From assembly GCA_930367215.1 (NCBI GenBank), contig OV884059.1, positions 72,883,393 through 72,947,392 of the forward strand: a stretch of 64,000 nucleotides of DNA, in the 5' to 3' direction. Origin of the DNA: Pollenia angustigena (Eukaryota; Arthropoda; Insecta; Diptera; Polleniidae). Under the pieces are notes generated by a model. The model was not told the origin of the DNA and searched no databases. It saw only the letters and a program-made list of their open reading frames with translations. Position 1 is the first letter of the stretch; each line of letters begins with the position of its first letter. The translations under genes were made by a program, and so were the position numbers. Of this stretch, positions 1 through 11,784 are shown in pieces.

Positions 1-361
1 GGAGAAGCAAATAACTTTATTAAATGAAAATAATAAACATGTCAGAAAACATGCGTTAATGAGTCATCCATGGAATTCTTTCAACAGTTTTCGAAGGAAA
101 CCATTTCATTATATTTTGATGAAAAAAAATGAGTAATTGCGTAGTTTTTCATTGATAAAATAAACACGCTTGAAGTTACGTCCCTTTGTTTTTTGTTTAT
201 AAAAGCGGAATTTTTGATCGCAGAAGTGTAAGATTTTGTGAAGACATGTAGTTCAATGGCATTTATAATAATCAATCAAAAACACGATTTTGAATTTTTG
301 GTTAGTTACGTCTTTTTGCATTTTAGCTAACGATATACTGTTGCATTCAAGTAGTCATTGC
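1..361. other. AT-rich sequence without a recognised feature
   Basis: Short open frames only, none with a recognisable domain. I see no repeat boundaries, tRNA or promoter here. Confidence 0.5.
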
Positions 362-459
362 CCACTCGATGAGACGCTTTGTTAACATTAACAACAATAA
401 CAACAATAAACCACTCGATGAGACGCTTTGTTAACATTAACAACAATAAAAGCAACAAT
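362..459. repeat. Tandem duplication, 49-bp unit
   Basis: A unit beginning CCACTCGATGAGACGC at 362 recurs at 411, with about 40 of 49 positions clearly the same. The units end in (AAC/AAT)-rich sequence, so slippage in the CAACAATAA tract is a simple origin. Confidence 0.85.
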
Positions 460-1765
460 AACAAGAATACATTGCACATACAGAACTACTGTACTTTTTA
501 AGAAATGACAAAAAAGTCTTCTGTTTCTATGGAAATTTTTTCTACCTTGTATGTGCGTGTAGTTTCGTTTCAATTTTTTTTTTAACTTGTACTACATAGT
601 TACTGCTGGATGCCTACATGAGTAATAATTGCTTGATTCATGGCTTTTTTGTTTGTATTTTTTTTTTCTTTGCCAAACAATCATTGTCGGACCAAGCACA
701 CAAACATCTTAATTGAGAAACGACGCTAAACGAATAAATTACAAAGCACGATGTGAATTATTTGAATGACTGCAAACCAGCAGCGAATGTTTGTGGTTGC
801 GCAAGTTTGATTGTATGACCGCAAGCGAGTGTATTTGTTGGTGTTCATTTACTGCGATTTTTTTGCAATCGCACAAAGACGTTCTCTGGTGTTGACGCAA
901 TTCATCAGATTTATTGAAAAAGTCGATTCTTAATTTGTTGTTAGTTAGGGCCTTTTCCGTTTCAGGTAACGAAATATACTTTGTTAAAAAGTTATCATAA
1001 GCACGGAATGTGGAATTTTCAAACTAAAAGCTTCTTAAGTTCAATTAGTTTTACCTTTTGGTACTAAATATATGAACTCTTTTGTTCTTTAATATATGAA
1101 ACTTTATAAACATCCGTTTTTTTCTTTTCACAAATAAATATTTGTTATCAATATTCACAAAATTAACAACCGCTAATCTTACATGCATTTTTTTAATATT
1201 TTGTATGCCCAGATAGAATGATGCATTTTTTGTGGGTACAAGAGTGTTCAAAACAAAAAGAAAACAAGCTGAAACAAAACTTCATTTTTTTAAAAATTGG
1301 TTGTTTAAAAAACTTTAGAAGGAATTATGTAAGTTGTACAAACTTTTTAAAGTTAAAAATCTTTATTTCTAAAAATAAAAAATCTTAATTTAAGAAAAAT
1401 AATCTTCAAATCTTATTTTGGTCCAAAAATCTTCAAAAATAAGATAAAATCTACATTCTGGCAACGCTGTTTGTTCTTATGTTTTTAGTATACACAGCTT
1501 GAAAATGTGCTGCATACTAATGCAAATAAAGTACAAATTGGCGCTTATGTTAAAAAAAGTCGACAATTTCTGAGTTTTACTTGAAAAAGCTACTGTTTTT
1601 TACATTTTCGGATATTGGGAACATTGTTTTGTGGTAATGTTGTTGATATAAGTAAACATTTAATTGAGATAATTAAATTTTTTAATCAATACTATTTTTT
1701 TTTTTAATTAAAGATTTAATTAAAAAATAATAGGCGATAATTTTTTCTGTGTAATAACAAAGTTA
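460..1765. other. AT-rich intergenic sequence, nothing recognised
   Basis: No credible coding frame. CTGGCAACGCTG near 1460 looks like a lone hAT terminus without a partner, and TTTTTTCTGTG near 1750 resembles the end of the TIR element at 6.4-7.4 kb. Neither can be built into an element. Confidence 0.45.
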
Positions 1766-2309
1766 GTATACCCGTTTTACCACTAGTGGCAAAGGGTATA
1801 TAACAAAAAAAAATAAATAAATAACAGAATTATTAAATGCGAAAGTACTAACTAGAGTTGTCATTATTCCCCTTTCAGCTTTGTTCGAGTAATTCAAATA
1901 ATAATTTTGTTTGTTCGCTCAAACGATTAAATCTGAAAAATTATTCGATTAATGGATGAGAATAACGATTAAAAAAATTATTTAAAAAAAAAAAATTACA
2001 TATTTTAAATAAGATACATCCGTCCGTTAATTTACAATTATGGAAAATCTTCCATTTACTTCTTTATTTTTTCTTAAATCTACTATGACTTCGTTTTTTG
2101 ATGGGTATAATTTTCATCCATAATATTGTATTACTGAAAGGAATCGTTAAATCCTTAATTCTTAAATAATCCGATACAACTTTTGATTTTCGAAAGGCGT
2201 TTGTAGACCTTCCATCTTCAGCCATACTTCTATAAAACAATTGGAATAAGTTCGGCATATTTTTTGATGTCGTTGGATTATCTTCAACTACATCGTTTTC
2301 AATTGTAAT

Positions 2310-2715
2310 ATCGTGACACTTATACTATGTTCACACTTTCAACCATCAAAATCGAGCTGATTAACCATATATTGAAGTTATCTGTTAATCACTTCAAATT
2401 GACATGATTTCAACTAAATCATTTCATTGATCACATCGAATCCTCTGAACATACCTCAATCTGAGTATAATATAGAATCGGTCACCATGAACGTACCCCT
2501 AGCGTGTACAACCGACCATGATTTCTTCTTAATGTTTTTATTTACTTTAAATTATTCGTAAATTTTCACAATTCCATAATTAATATGTTTTAAATGATCT
2601 TCTGATAACTTTATTAAAGTATTTTTATCCATTTTTATTACTTTAAAGAAATATAAATTTGTTTCTTGCGTTTTTTTTTCCCTTTATCGTCTGTCATCTT
2701 AATCATCTCAAATGT
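2310..2715. repeat. Dispersed repeat also found at 37.88-38.11 kb
   Basis: Matches 37.88-38.11 kb in the same orientation, including the blocks around TTCTGATAACTTTAT and TCTGTCATCTTAATCATCTC. The shared start contains TATACTATG(T/C)TCACACTT. No transposase is visible. It lies inside hAT-1 and the other copy lies inside hAT-6, so both predate or nested within those insertions. Confidence 0.7.
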
Positions 2716-2751
2716 AATGTGAACGGCTCTGACTAACTTAATCAACAGGTG

Positions 2752-3343
2752 TGTTCCACAAGATCTCGGGCAAGTTCGGACTAATGAGAGAAAAATAAAA
2801 ATTACTCTCTAAATTTGACGAATTACCCAAAACTGCTGGGACGCAAAAAACCATTTTCGCACTTCTTCAAATACTAATGCGGCTTACTTTTCAAATTAAG
2901 ATATATTTAAGTGATTTTAAACGCTTAAAAGTAATACACATTATAAAACCAAAAGATTTGCATCATTGTAATTTTTTATATTTTGTTTTTTTATATTAAA
3001 GATTAAGGGAAATATGTACGCAATAACGTTTTTACCACTTTAATTTTTTTGCAAAAACCTTAAATTTGGTTTTTTAATATGTTTTTTAATTAAATCTGAA
3101 CTTTTTCTTTTGCTTGTAAATTTTCTGAATTATTTATCAGTTCATCTGTAAACACAAACAGCTGATTGTTTTTTCTTGTCCGAACTTACCCAAAGAAAAA
3201 GTTCGTGCAAATTTGTACTGGAAATTAAAAATATTACTCTCTCAATTACTCTCTTAATTGCACAAAAATTGTTATGTGGAACGCTTTAGGGTAACTTTGT
3301 GCAAGTTCGGACTGTTTCGTTATGCATGTGGAACAGAGCTAAT
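2752..3343. mobile_element. Probable palindromic MITE
   Basis: The left end (TGTTCCACAAG) and right end (CATGTGGAACA) form an imperfect terminal inverted repeat. Just inside, GGGCAAGTTCGGAC near 2768 is mirrored by GTCCGAACTTACCC near 3180, and ATTACTCTCT recurs. No clean target duplication was found, so ends and class are uncertain. Confidence 0.4.
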
Positions 3344-3488
3344 ATTTCATGAAAATTGTTAAACGATTGATTTAAAAAGAAAACAGCTGTTACAATTGTT
3401 TGTTTAATACGAACATAAAATACATTTTTGAAATAAAATTAATACTTAACACGGTTTTTGCTTAAAGCTAGTTTGCGCTATTTCAAAA

Positions 3489-3787
3489 GTCTTACGTATT
3501 CCATAATACGTTGTGAGATAGAAATCTAATGAGTTTTGTTGCGACTGTCAAAAAATCTAATTAAACATGACAGTGTATGTTCACACAATCACACAAAGTA
3601 TAAACACTCACACATGAAATAAAATGCAACCCTGATCCAATGAAAAGTATTATTGTTTAGAAATTTTTCAAAAAACGATGAATGTCAAACCTTTTTTCAT
3701 AATACTTGTCATTTTCGTGAAACATTGCATTCACATTATGTATCACACTTTGTCATATAACTTGAGTTTTTGACATGTATTAATACA
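3489..3787. mobile_element. Harbinger-like MITE copy, related to 26286-26631
   Basis: About 300 bp align with the 346-bp element at 26.3 kb, including ATTCCATAATAC, AATCTAATGAGTTTTGTT and TTTTTGACATGTATTAATAC. The outer ends have decayed here, so the class is carried over from the better copy. It lies just left of the hAT at 3838. Confidence 0.75.
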
Positions 3788-3837
3788 TGCAAAAATTTTT
3801 TACTTTTTCTACATTTTGTATAAAATCCCTTAAAATG

Positions 3838-4819
3838 CAGGGTTTAAAAGCATCCATCAGCTGAATGCTTTTTATTTTTGCTTTTGCCACTGCTATTGAA
3901 ATTTGTAATTTTTTTTCCAACAGCCAATGTTTTGTTTTTCGTTTGTGCAAAAAAGCAAATCTCCTATTTTGTATATTTTTATTTTCTGACAACTGCTTTT
4001 TTACCAGCCAGCGACAAAAATGGACAACCACATAAAAAGCAAAAGCTAAAAAAAATTATTTCGCCTTTTGCTTTTTTACTTTTTCCTGAAAGAAGAGCTA
4101 GTTAAAAAAGACAAACCAAAAAAAAAATCTAAAATTCAAAGAACAAAAATTCTTCTCTGGCTGGTTATAACAAAAAGCCGATTCAATAAAATGAAAAGCA
4201 GCGGAAGTGTGTGCTAAAAGCAGTCTGAGCAGAGCTATTAGCTCTGCAAAAAGGCAGATTACAACGAAAAAATACTGATCAGTGTACAAGCAACATGGGT
4301 TTTTTATGGTGATGAGGAAAAATAAATTTTTGCCTTTCTTCAGTAATGTTGTAGTAATGTTGTTGTTGCTCGCCAAACAAATAAAAAATTCTTGTTGTGT
4401 TTGTTTTGCATGAAAAATATCACTTGTCGTCGTCGAGTATTTTTTTTCGCAATCATGTGCCTTTGCAACCTTTTTTGCTGCTTTTATCTCCTATTTTGCG
4501 GCTATTAGCATGCATTGGTTTTTGATTTGGCGGCTGTTTGACAGAAGCTGTTTGTTTCATTCTTTTTCCTACCTATTTTTTCCTACAACATAAAAGTAAT
4601 TGCCGTTGCTTTTTGAGTTCCATCAAATTGTTAAAAAAGCAAAAGCTGAAAAAAGCCAGTGCCAATTATTTTGTGTGTTTATTTTGCTGCTGCTTTTGAA
4701 AAGTGTGGGCTTTTTTAGCAGTGGAACTTGTCGGCTTTTTAATTTTGATTTTTTTTTTAATAGGAAAAAGGCAAAATTTGGCTGCTTTTGCTAATATGGC
4801 GATAGCATTTTAAACCCTG
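3838..4819. mobile_element. hAT-type non-autonomous element, 982 bp, nested in hAT-1
   Basis: Terminal inverted repeats CAGGGTTTAAAAGC and GCATTTTAAACCCTG are flanked by an exact 8-bp duplication TTAAAATG at 3830-3837 and 4820-4827. Short AAAAGC/GCTTTT motifs are repeated throughout, like hAT subterminal repeats. Frames across it are composed of these motifs and are not convincing proteins. Confidence 0.85.
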
Positions 4820-5044
4820 TTAAAATGTATGAGAATAAGTCAGATTCTAAGCTTTTATTTTTTTTTTATTAGTCTTTTATTAATTTATTTTTTAATACAA
4901 AAAGTTGTTCGATTAATCGACATAATTCAATCGATTTATTCGTTATTTGCAAATCGCCATTTTAAAATTATTCGAACAGGAGTTTGTTTTTGTTTGATCG
5001 ATTAATCGAATTATTCTTAATCGGTTGGCAACTCTAGTACTAAC

Positions 5045-5265
5045 TGAATTATTGTGTACCTTTTTGATCTGTAAATAATTAGAAGGTAAATTCAATTCAG
5101 AACAAGTTAGTCACTGTTTACATACAAAACACAGCTGTTTTTGTTTATTTTAGAGTAACAAAAACAAAGATAACATTTATTGTGTTTTCTTTTACAATCA
5201 AAAAAAAATATTCCCTATACCTTATGTTAAGGCCAGACAGCCTTGATTGTTTTTTTGGATTTAAA
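5045..5265. repeat. Dispersed repeat family E, right part (left part 1766-1844)
   Basis: The sequence split by hAT-1 (1766-1852 plus 5037-5265) matches 26.09-26.285 kb in reverse complement. Shared blocks include ACCACTAGTGGC, ACAGAATTATTAAA, GAAGGTAAATT and AACAAGTTAGT. Function unknown; probably an old non-coding mobile element. Confidence 0.75.
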
Positions 5266-5694
5266 ATTGCTAGTGCTTGCTAGGGTATTCATTTGGTTAA
5301 CCGTTAATCGGTTGAGCGATTAATTACTACCCGATTAACTGATCGGTTAATTTAAAGCGCCCTGGAGTCTATCAAATAAACACATCAATCACATAGTTGT
5401 GTGCGTGCAGTCGTTCTTTTTCGGCTACACATAAGCGTTGTCGTCAATGCTTGATGAAAATCAAAAAGTTTTGTTTTTCTTATTGGATGGCTGATTATTT
5501 GATAGTCTCCTGGTGTGATGGACAAAAGAATTTTATTTGCTCTGTTTTTTTTTGTCATGGAGAAGTGTACGGATGAAAACAAATTTATATTTAATTTTAT
5601 AAATTGAAAGAATAATATATAAACTTTATTTTTTTTAAGTTTTCAGTCGATTAACTGATGTAACAAAATTTGTAATTTTTTGTAGTTTTTTCAC
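5266..5694. other. No gene; GGTTAA-rich segment near 5280-5350
   Basis: TAGGGTATTCATTTGG followed by repeats of CGGTTAA/TTAACCG looks like one hAT terminus with subterminal motifs, but I found no partner end. The rest shows nothing. Confidence 0.4.
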
Positions 5695-6150
5695 CGAAGG
5701 TAAAAGGGTATACATAACTTTGTCATTCCGTTTGTAATTTCTACAATACTAATCATACCCCTATAAAGTTTATATATATTCTGAATCCTTATGAGATGGG
5801 AATATCAAATCCGGTTGTCCATCTGTCCATCCGTTTGTTGAAATGCGTTTTCCAAAGCCCCCAGATATGATGGGGACTTGGTTGGTATAATTTATGTCAG
5901 AATGTCAAAATGGCTGAGATATGAGAAAAAAGCCATGACTACCTCTAATTTTTAAAAAAATCCCTTGTTGTTGTTGCTTTTTATCTCTTTTTTTCTGTAT
6001 ATCTGCAGAACGGCAAGAGCCAAAGTTTCCAAATTAGGTACAAACATTAAGGTTATCAAAACACAGCACCCCACAAAATATAAGCGGGATTGAAGAAGTG
6101 GGCGTGGTAGCTCCCGTGCAGAAAACATCAAAAATTTTATAAAATCTTGT
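5695..6150. repeat. Dispersed repeat family D, partial copy
   Basis: Begins with CACCGAAGGTAAAAGGGTAT and contains the family blocks TTTGTAATTTCTACAAT, AACGGCAAGAGCCAAAG and GTGGGCGTGG. Related segments lie at 21.3, 25.4, 27.1, 45.06-46.09 and 47.8 kb. No coding capacity seen. Confidence 0.75.
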
Positions 6151-6407
6151 AACGAATCCCACCTTACGGCCTTGTTCCCTTGGAAATATTAGCCATCCTA
6201 TGTGGCAACCGTGCTCAGTCTGGGGTCTGGTTCTTTTTCCAGGAGAACTAAGTAAAGGATCGTAGCATAAAAGTAAAATTTTTACTTTTTACTATTTAAG
6301 ATATGCTTTAGCGATTTAATTTGTTTTTGCAATGTTTAATGATGCTTGACATATTGAAATATCAACATCACATATTTTGTTTTGGCCTATTTCCGTTCCA
6401 TACCTTT

Positions 6408-7431
6408 CACAGAAAATATTATTGCCGAATTATTTTCAAACAAACGCTTGTTTGAAAATTTTTTTGATTTCTACAATTTTTTTTACTGATTCAATCAATA
6501 TTTTTGTTTGATTTTTATTTAACAAACAAAAATGTGGACAACTCTTCAAAAATTTAATAAGCGCGCTATTGGTTTGAAGTTTTCATAATTTTGTATGAAA
6601 TATTAAACGCTCTTTAATGTTGTCGTCTTTTTGCATTTTTTTATTGATTGTAAGCAACATTTCTTTATGTGAAATATAAGAACTACAACAAAAAAACACA
6701 TGCAGTCTATTTTTGGACGCTTTAAAAAAGTACAGCAATAAGAAAAATTATAAAATAGCGTGACGAGGTTTGAAGTTAAAAAACAACAAAAACAATAGCA
6801 GGTAAAAAAACGTTTCATTTTTTTTTAACAACAGAAAAAACATATTATAAGAAACAAAATAAATTTTTGGTTGGTTTCAAAGTTGGTAAAAAAAAAACAA
6901 AATCCCGTATTCAATTTTTTCAAATAGTTTGCTTAAATACATCAAATACAAAAATAGAATGATGGCGGAAAACATATCGAGTCGGTCTACCGCCGTTTTT
7001 GGTTACATTTCTTCTTCATTAGCAAAGGAAAGGATAAAGCAACAGTGAGTGATGAAGAAAAACACTGTGAGTATAAATATGACTTCGTTCAAAAATTATT
7101 CCAACAAAAAAATGTGTCTCAAAGCCAGCCGGCCGCTCTGCTCTGCTTCATCTTCGCCAACAGTGCTTGCTTGTGTGCGCGTCATTGCTTGTGCCAAAAC
7201 TTTTTTGTTTGATTCAGCAAAATTATTTGTTTGAAATTTATATGAATTTCAGTAAACTTTTTGTTTGATTCTGTAAAATTATTTGTTTGAAAAAATCGGC
7301 GTTTTTTTCAATAAACAAAATGCAAATAAATTGTTTGAATATGCGAATTTGTTTGTAGGACCGATTTTAGACAAAAAATTGTTTGATTCTACAAATTTTT
7401 TGTTTGAATTGGAAAAATAATTTTTTCTGTG
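6408..7431. mobile_element. TIR element with TTGTTTGA subterminal repeats, 1.02 kb
   Basis: Left end CACAGAAAATATTATT and right end, reversed, CACAGAAAAAATTATT form the inverted repeat. Many TTGTTTGA/TCAAACAA motifs occur just inside both ends, as transposase-binding subterminal repeats do. Single ends with the same TTTTTTCTGTG sequence occur near 1750 and 54.11 kb. No clear target duplication, so the superfamily is left open. Confidence 0.55.
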
Positions 7432-7615
7432 TTCATGAAAAAATTATATACTAATTAACTTAATTTTTCATTGTTAAGTTATATTTATTATAAACAATTT
7501 TAACCAGAACCATTAGGGTACTGAAAGGAGTATTAACGTTAAAATTATGTTGTAAGTAATTATTATAAATATTGTAAACTATATGTAAATTAGTGTATTA
7601 GATTTTTAAATATAA

Positions 7616-9141
7616 CTAGCATTTAACCCGCTACTTCGTTAGCGTCTCCTTTTCCTTCGTGGACATATTTGTATGCCAAAGCTTATTTCTCTAGGTTTAA
7701 ATTTGTTTAAATTCTAGCATTTAACCCGCTATTTTGTAATCTAATATGTAAATAGGTTTTAGCAAAATAGTTCCAACATTTTTCATCTCATAGGTTGATA
7801 TTGACACAGGACTTTGCACCTATAATTTTGTGCCTCAGTATAGAAAATTCAAAAAGTACGACTCGTAGAACAAAAAAGCAAACGAAAGAAAGTTAGTTTC
7901 CCGTATTATCCTTTTTGATACTTTTTTCTCCCCATTTATGTATTAAGAATGTCAATGTTGTAGTTGGAGCCTATAGTTTAGTACGTTTTTGTCATAGGAT
8001 GAAAAAAACTTCATCCTTATTCACTCAGGGCACTGCATCTTGAATTTTATGTTTCTAAGTCCAATAATAACGCATATGCAAAAAGAACCAGTTTAAGAAC
8101 TAAGAAGTACCAATAAGCCCTTTCAGAGATTCTTATTCACTCAGGACCTTGCAGGTCCAAAAAGATAGCAGATTGTCATTCACTCAAGATCTTGCATGAT
8201 TGATTTCATGTTTCTATGCCCAATACTAACGGAAATTAAAAAAAAGTACCAAAAAGTTCCCTCTTATAGATTATCATCCATTCAGGACATTGCATGTTTA
8301 ATTTTATTTTTACAGGTCCAATACTAACGGAAATTTAAAAAGTACCAGTTAATGAACAGAACTTCCAAGAACTTCCCCTAATAGGTTCTTATCCACTCAG
8401 GAGATTGCACGTTTAATCTTATGTTTTAAGGTCCAACAGTAACGATTATAAAAAAATGCCAGTTGCACAACCAAAAGGCTAAAGTAAAATATAAAATTTC
8501 CCGAATTTCCCCTTTTTGGTACTATTTTTTCCCCCATTTAAGTATTTAAAATTTCAGTATTGTAGTGGGAGCCCATAATTTAGTACGAATATGTCAATGA
8601 ATGGAGAAAAATGTTTTGTGAAAAAAGTACCAAAAATTGATACGATTTCACCCCTTAAATGTTCGAATTTCGGAAAAGTATCTAATTCATATTTGTATTT
8701 TTCTGATAAGTTTCGAATGTGGTATAAACTTTGTTTCTATGTTTATTGGTTTAAAAGATAGATAGGGTGGCAAAAAAGTACTAAAATTCCGATTTTACCC
8801 GTTTACTCCGTAATAGGGCCGAATTTCAAAAAAGTACTAGACACCTGTCCGCATATTTTTCTAAAGAACAACGATAAGTATTACGTTGTTTTTGTATCTC
8901 TTTTAGTTTTGGAGATATAAGGTTACCGAATTATCCCGTTGTTACCTTTTTTACCCATTTTTACCCCCTAAATATTCAAATTTCCAAAAATCCCGTCTTA
9001 GTGGACCGATTTGGGGAGTGACCAATCTCAATTGCAAGTTTTTAGCTTCAGGCGTTTAGGCTGTGCGATGATGAATCAGTCAGTGAGTCAGTGAGTCAGT
9101 CAGTAACGTTACAATTTTATATATGTATATAGATAGATAGA
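7616..9141 (-). mobile_element. Helitron-like element, non-autonomous
   Basis: On the minus strand it starts TCTATCTATCTATATAC at 9141 and ends GGTTAAATGCTAG at 7616. The flanking bases are A on the 5-prime side and T on the 3-prime side, the Helitron rule (A, then TC...CTRR, then T). No Rep/helicase frame is present. A second partial 3-prime end lies near 7725 and a second 5-prime-like segment near 9530, so copies appear chained. A GTCAGTCAGTGA microsatellite lies near the 5-prime end at 9078-9104. Identification rests on termini only. Confidence 0.6.
8021..8430. repeat. Degenerate tandem repeats inside the Helitron-like element
   Basis: The motif (T/C)ATTCACTCAGGnCnTTGCA recurs near 8021, 8132, 8178, 8276 and 8393. 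It is mostly followed by TTTAATTTTATGTTT and GTCCAATACTAACGG. Spacing ranges from roughly 45 to 120 bp. Confidence 0.7.
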
Positions 9142-9785
9142 TGGAGAAAAATGTTGTAAAAAAAGTAATAAAATTAGGAACGATTTTCAAACCTTAAACG
9201 TTTGAATTTCAAAACAGGTCCAAATCTGTTTTGTATTTTTTAGATAAGCTAGAATGTGATATAATTTTAATTGACCCTTTTACACCCCAAAAAGGCCGTA
9301 CGTCAGAAAAGTACCAGAAACCTGTCCGTTTCTTTTATTTAATGAATAATAATAACAATTCAATTTTTGTATCTCTTTTAGTTAAGGAGATATGAGGTTA
9401 GCGAATTTTTCTAATGAACAACAATAAGTGTTAATGTTTTTCATCTCTTTTAGTTAAGGAGGTATGAGCTTAGCATGATCGTTTGGCGAGAGGCCAGCCC
9501 CTGGTCCAAATGTAAACCTTTTAGCTTCAGATGTTTAGGCTCTGCGATGAAAGATAAATAGAGGGCGAAAAAATCTATTGAAAAAGTAATAAAAATAGGT
9601 ACAATTTTCTTCCCTTAAACGTTCGAATTTCGAAAAAGTACCAAATATGCATTTATAGTTTGTAGATAAGTTACAAATGTTGTATAATTTTTATTAAAAC
9701 GGCCGTAACAGACAATTATTTAATTTTTTTATTTATTGCACAAAAATAAATATTACATTAAAAAAAGTACCAGTTAGAGAACGAA
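9142..9785. repeat. Helitron-related filler sequence
   Basis: Repeats interior motifs of the preceding element (AAAAAGTACCA, CCTTAAACGTTCGAATTTCG, TTTTAGCTTCAG). It is probably a second, broken copy of the same family into which Jockey-A inserted. Confidence 0.5.
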
Positions 9786-11332
9786 AAAGTTCCACATGTT
9801 GCAGCTAGACCGGCTGTTCCCCTAAGATTTGATTTAAGAGAAATCGAAAAGGCTATTTGTGATTTAAACCCCAAGAAGGATCCTGGTTTTGATAAGATCA
9901 GCAACAAAATGCTTTTGGAGCTACCCAGCATAGCAAAAAAAATTATTCTTTTAATTTTTAATGCTATTTTACGCCTTGAATACTATCCTCAAAAGTGGAA
10001 GGTTTCCTTAGTCACCATGATACCTAAACCAGGAAAGGATCACACAAAAGTTGAGTCATATAGGCCTATAAGCTTACTTTCTAATATATCAAAGCTGTTT
10101 GGGAAGCTATTAACGTCAAAATTAACCCCAATTTTAAATGACAGTAGATGTTTTCCTAACCACCAATGTGGCTTTAGAAGAGAACACAGCACAATTGAGC
10201 AAACCCATCGTATAGTAAACGCAATAAGAAAAGCCTTTGAAGAAAGAAAATATTGTTCCGCTCTCTTCATCGATGTTTCTCAAGCTTTTGATAAAGTCTG
10301 GCATGAAATTTATTACATAAATTGAAACTAAACTTACCAGTAAACATACACAAGCTGCTAGAAAGCTACTTAGTCGGTCAAAAGTTTATTATTAAAGAAG
10401 GTGATTATTTAAGCTCTCCTCAGAAAATTTACGTTGGAGTCCCTCAGGGAAGCATCCTGGGCCCACTTTTATACTTACTATATACTTCGGATATGCCAAC
10501 AAACAACTACACCCAAACTTCAACATTTGCTGATGATACAGCTTTTCTAAGCGTGCACGAAAACAGTCCAGAAGCATCTCGATACCTACAGGATCATATA
10601 ACTCGAACTATGGTTAAAGCAATGGAGCATAAAGGTCGAGCAAAAATGCGTACATATAACATTCACCTTGCGTCGGGAATCATGCCCCCCTATTAAAATC
10701 AATAATCAAATAATACCTCAAAATTCGCATGTAAAATACCTCGGTATTCATCTAGATCGCCGTTTAACGTGGAAAAACCATATAGAGGCAAAATTAACTC
10801 AAATGAAACTAAAAGCCATCCAAATTCATTGGCTTATTGGAAGAAATTCTGTCCTTAGTATCGACTGCAAACTTCTTCTTTACAACTCCATCTTAAAGCC
10901 AATCTGATGCTATGGTATTCAGTTATGGGGCACTGCCTCGGCCTCTAATATCGAAAAAATTCAAGGCGTCAAAATAAACTACTTCGAATAATCACAGCTG
11001 CCCCTTGGTATGTTAAAATCTCAAATATTCATAAGGATCTCAATGTTCCATTAGTTAAAACTATGATTACGAAATATGCAGTAAAATACTTAAAAAGGCT
11101 CGAATTGCACCCGAACCCACTAGCACGAAATATTTTAAATGATAGCGGACACACTCGCTTAAGAAGAAGAGACACTGCAGCACTTATCCAATTAGATGAG
11201 CGATAAACACCTATATTAGCCAGTCTGGCAGTGGCAGAACATAAAATAACGTATTAGGTTAAGATCTGATTAATTATTGTTAGTTCATATTTAATATATG
11301 AAGATTCAATAAATAAATAATGAAAAAAAAAA
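9786..11332 (+). mobile_element. Jockey-clade LINE (Jockey-A), 5-prime-truncated copy 1
   Basis: The copy starts inside ORF2 and ends in AATAAATAAATAATG followed by oligo-A at 11322-11332. The same 3-prime tail occurs, reversed, at 57.03 kb. The body is decayed reverse transcriptase (listed separately). Missing 5-prime sequence is the usual product of incomplete target-primed reverse transcription. It lies between Helitron-like sequence and half of a palindromic MITE (11333-11402). Confidence 0.9.
9815..11205 (+). pseudogene. Reverse transcriptase of Jockey-A, copy 1, broken
   Basis: Readable pieces in several frames give RT motifs in order: MIPKPGKDHTKVESYRPISL near 10020, HQCGFRREHSTIEQTHR near 10160, LFIDVSQAFDKVWHE near 10265-10308, GVPQGSILGPLLY near 10438 and FADDTAF near 10525, the catalytic FADD box. 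Downstream are the RT tail blocks YLGIHLDRRLTWKNHIEAK and IQIHWLIGRNS. A stop follows KVWHEIYYIN at about 10323, and a shift before 10,670 separates the later pieces. Endonuclease and ORF1 are absent. Not functional. Confidence 0.9.
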
Positions 11333-11402
11333 ATTATTTCAAATTAAATACATATCATTCGATATCGAGTTTGCTCGATATCGTATGCGGTGATTATACC
11401 CC
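11333..11402. mobile_element. Harbinger-like palindromic MITE P, right half
   Basis: ATTCGATATCGAG...CTCGATATCGTATGCGGTGATTATACCCCTG matches the right end of the copies at 45.3 and 57.7 kb. The left half is missing, with Jockey-A directly adjacent. Confidence 0.7.
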
Positions 11403-11404
11403 TG

Positions 11405-11527
11405 GTGTTTATAATTCTTATTCGCTTAACAGTTTTACTTCTATAATACCTTTATTTTTTCTAAAATCTTTGGATGAAGTTTCCTGACGATCTGGCCTAA
11501 GCAACTAGTGAAATGCGCAAAGGAATA
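11405..11527. repeat. Inverted copy of the segment at 15278-15392
   Basis: Read on the minus strand it shares GCGCATTTCACT(A/G)GTTGCTTAGG, CAAAGATTTTAGAAAA and AAGAATTATAAAC with 15.28-15.39 kb. The two copies flank the hAT/MITE block between them. Nature unknown. Confidence 0.7.
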
Positions 11528-11784
11528 TCTTATCTCATTTACAATTAGGGATGAAACGATACGAGTAAATACAAGTACATAATCGATACTTTTATATAAG
11601 TACCAAGTATTTTTGTAATCGATACTTAGCAACCGAGTACCAAGTATTATCGGTAAAAAAATACTCGGTATCGGTCAAAAGTAATCGTTTAACTTTGGTA
11701 TTGAAATTAATCTTAAATTTTTGATTATTTTCCAAAGCTGGAGCAGCAGTAACGGTATTAAGAAACCGTTTGACCAGTAAACAC

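Larger units (their letters stand above)
1853..5036. mobile_element. hAT transposon, non-autonomous, 3.18 kb (hAT-1)
   Basis: Termini are TAGAGTTGTCA on the left and, reversed, TAGAGTTGCCA on the right. The element is flanked by the perfect 8-bp duplication GTACTAAC at 1845-1852 and 5037-5044. The duplication fits the hAT preference nTnnnnAn, and TAGAG fits hAT termini. Subterminal sequence is rich in ATTAATCGA motifs. No transposase frame survives. The interior holds an older palindromic repeat (about 2.75-3.34 kb), a Harbinger-like repeat (3.49-3.79 kb) and a second hAT (3838-4819). The flanking sequence recurs without an insertion at 26.1-26.3 kb, inverted, which supports these boundaries. 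Confidence 0.88.

Noticed and set aside
1440..1480. hAT terminus CTGGCAACGCTG
   Set aside because: No partner end or duplication; similar lone ends near 36520 and 35010 also stay unpaired.
4098..4376. Coding frame inside the 982-bp hAT
   Set aside because: Built from AAAAGC/GCTTTT subterminal motifs; overlapping frames on both strands look alike.
8021..8430. CRISPR-like array
   Set aside because: Repeats are long, degenerate and irregularly spaced in a eukaryotic Helitron-like element.
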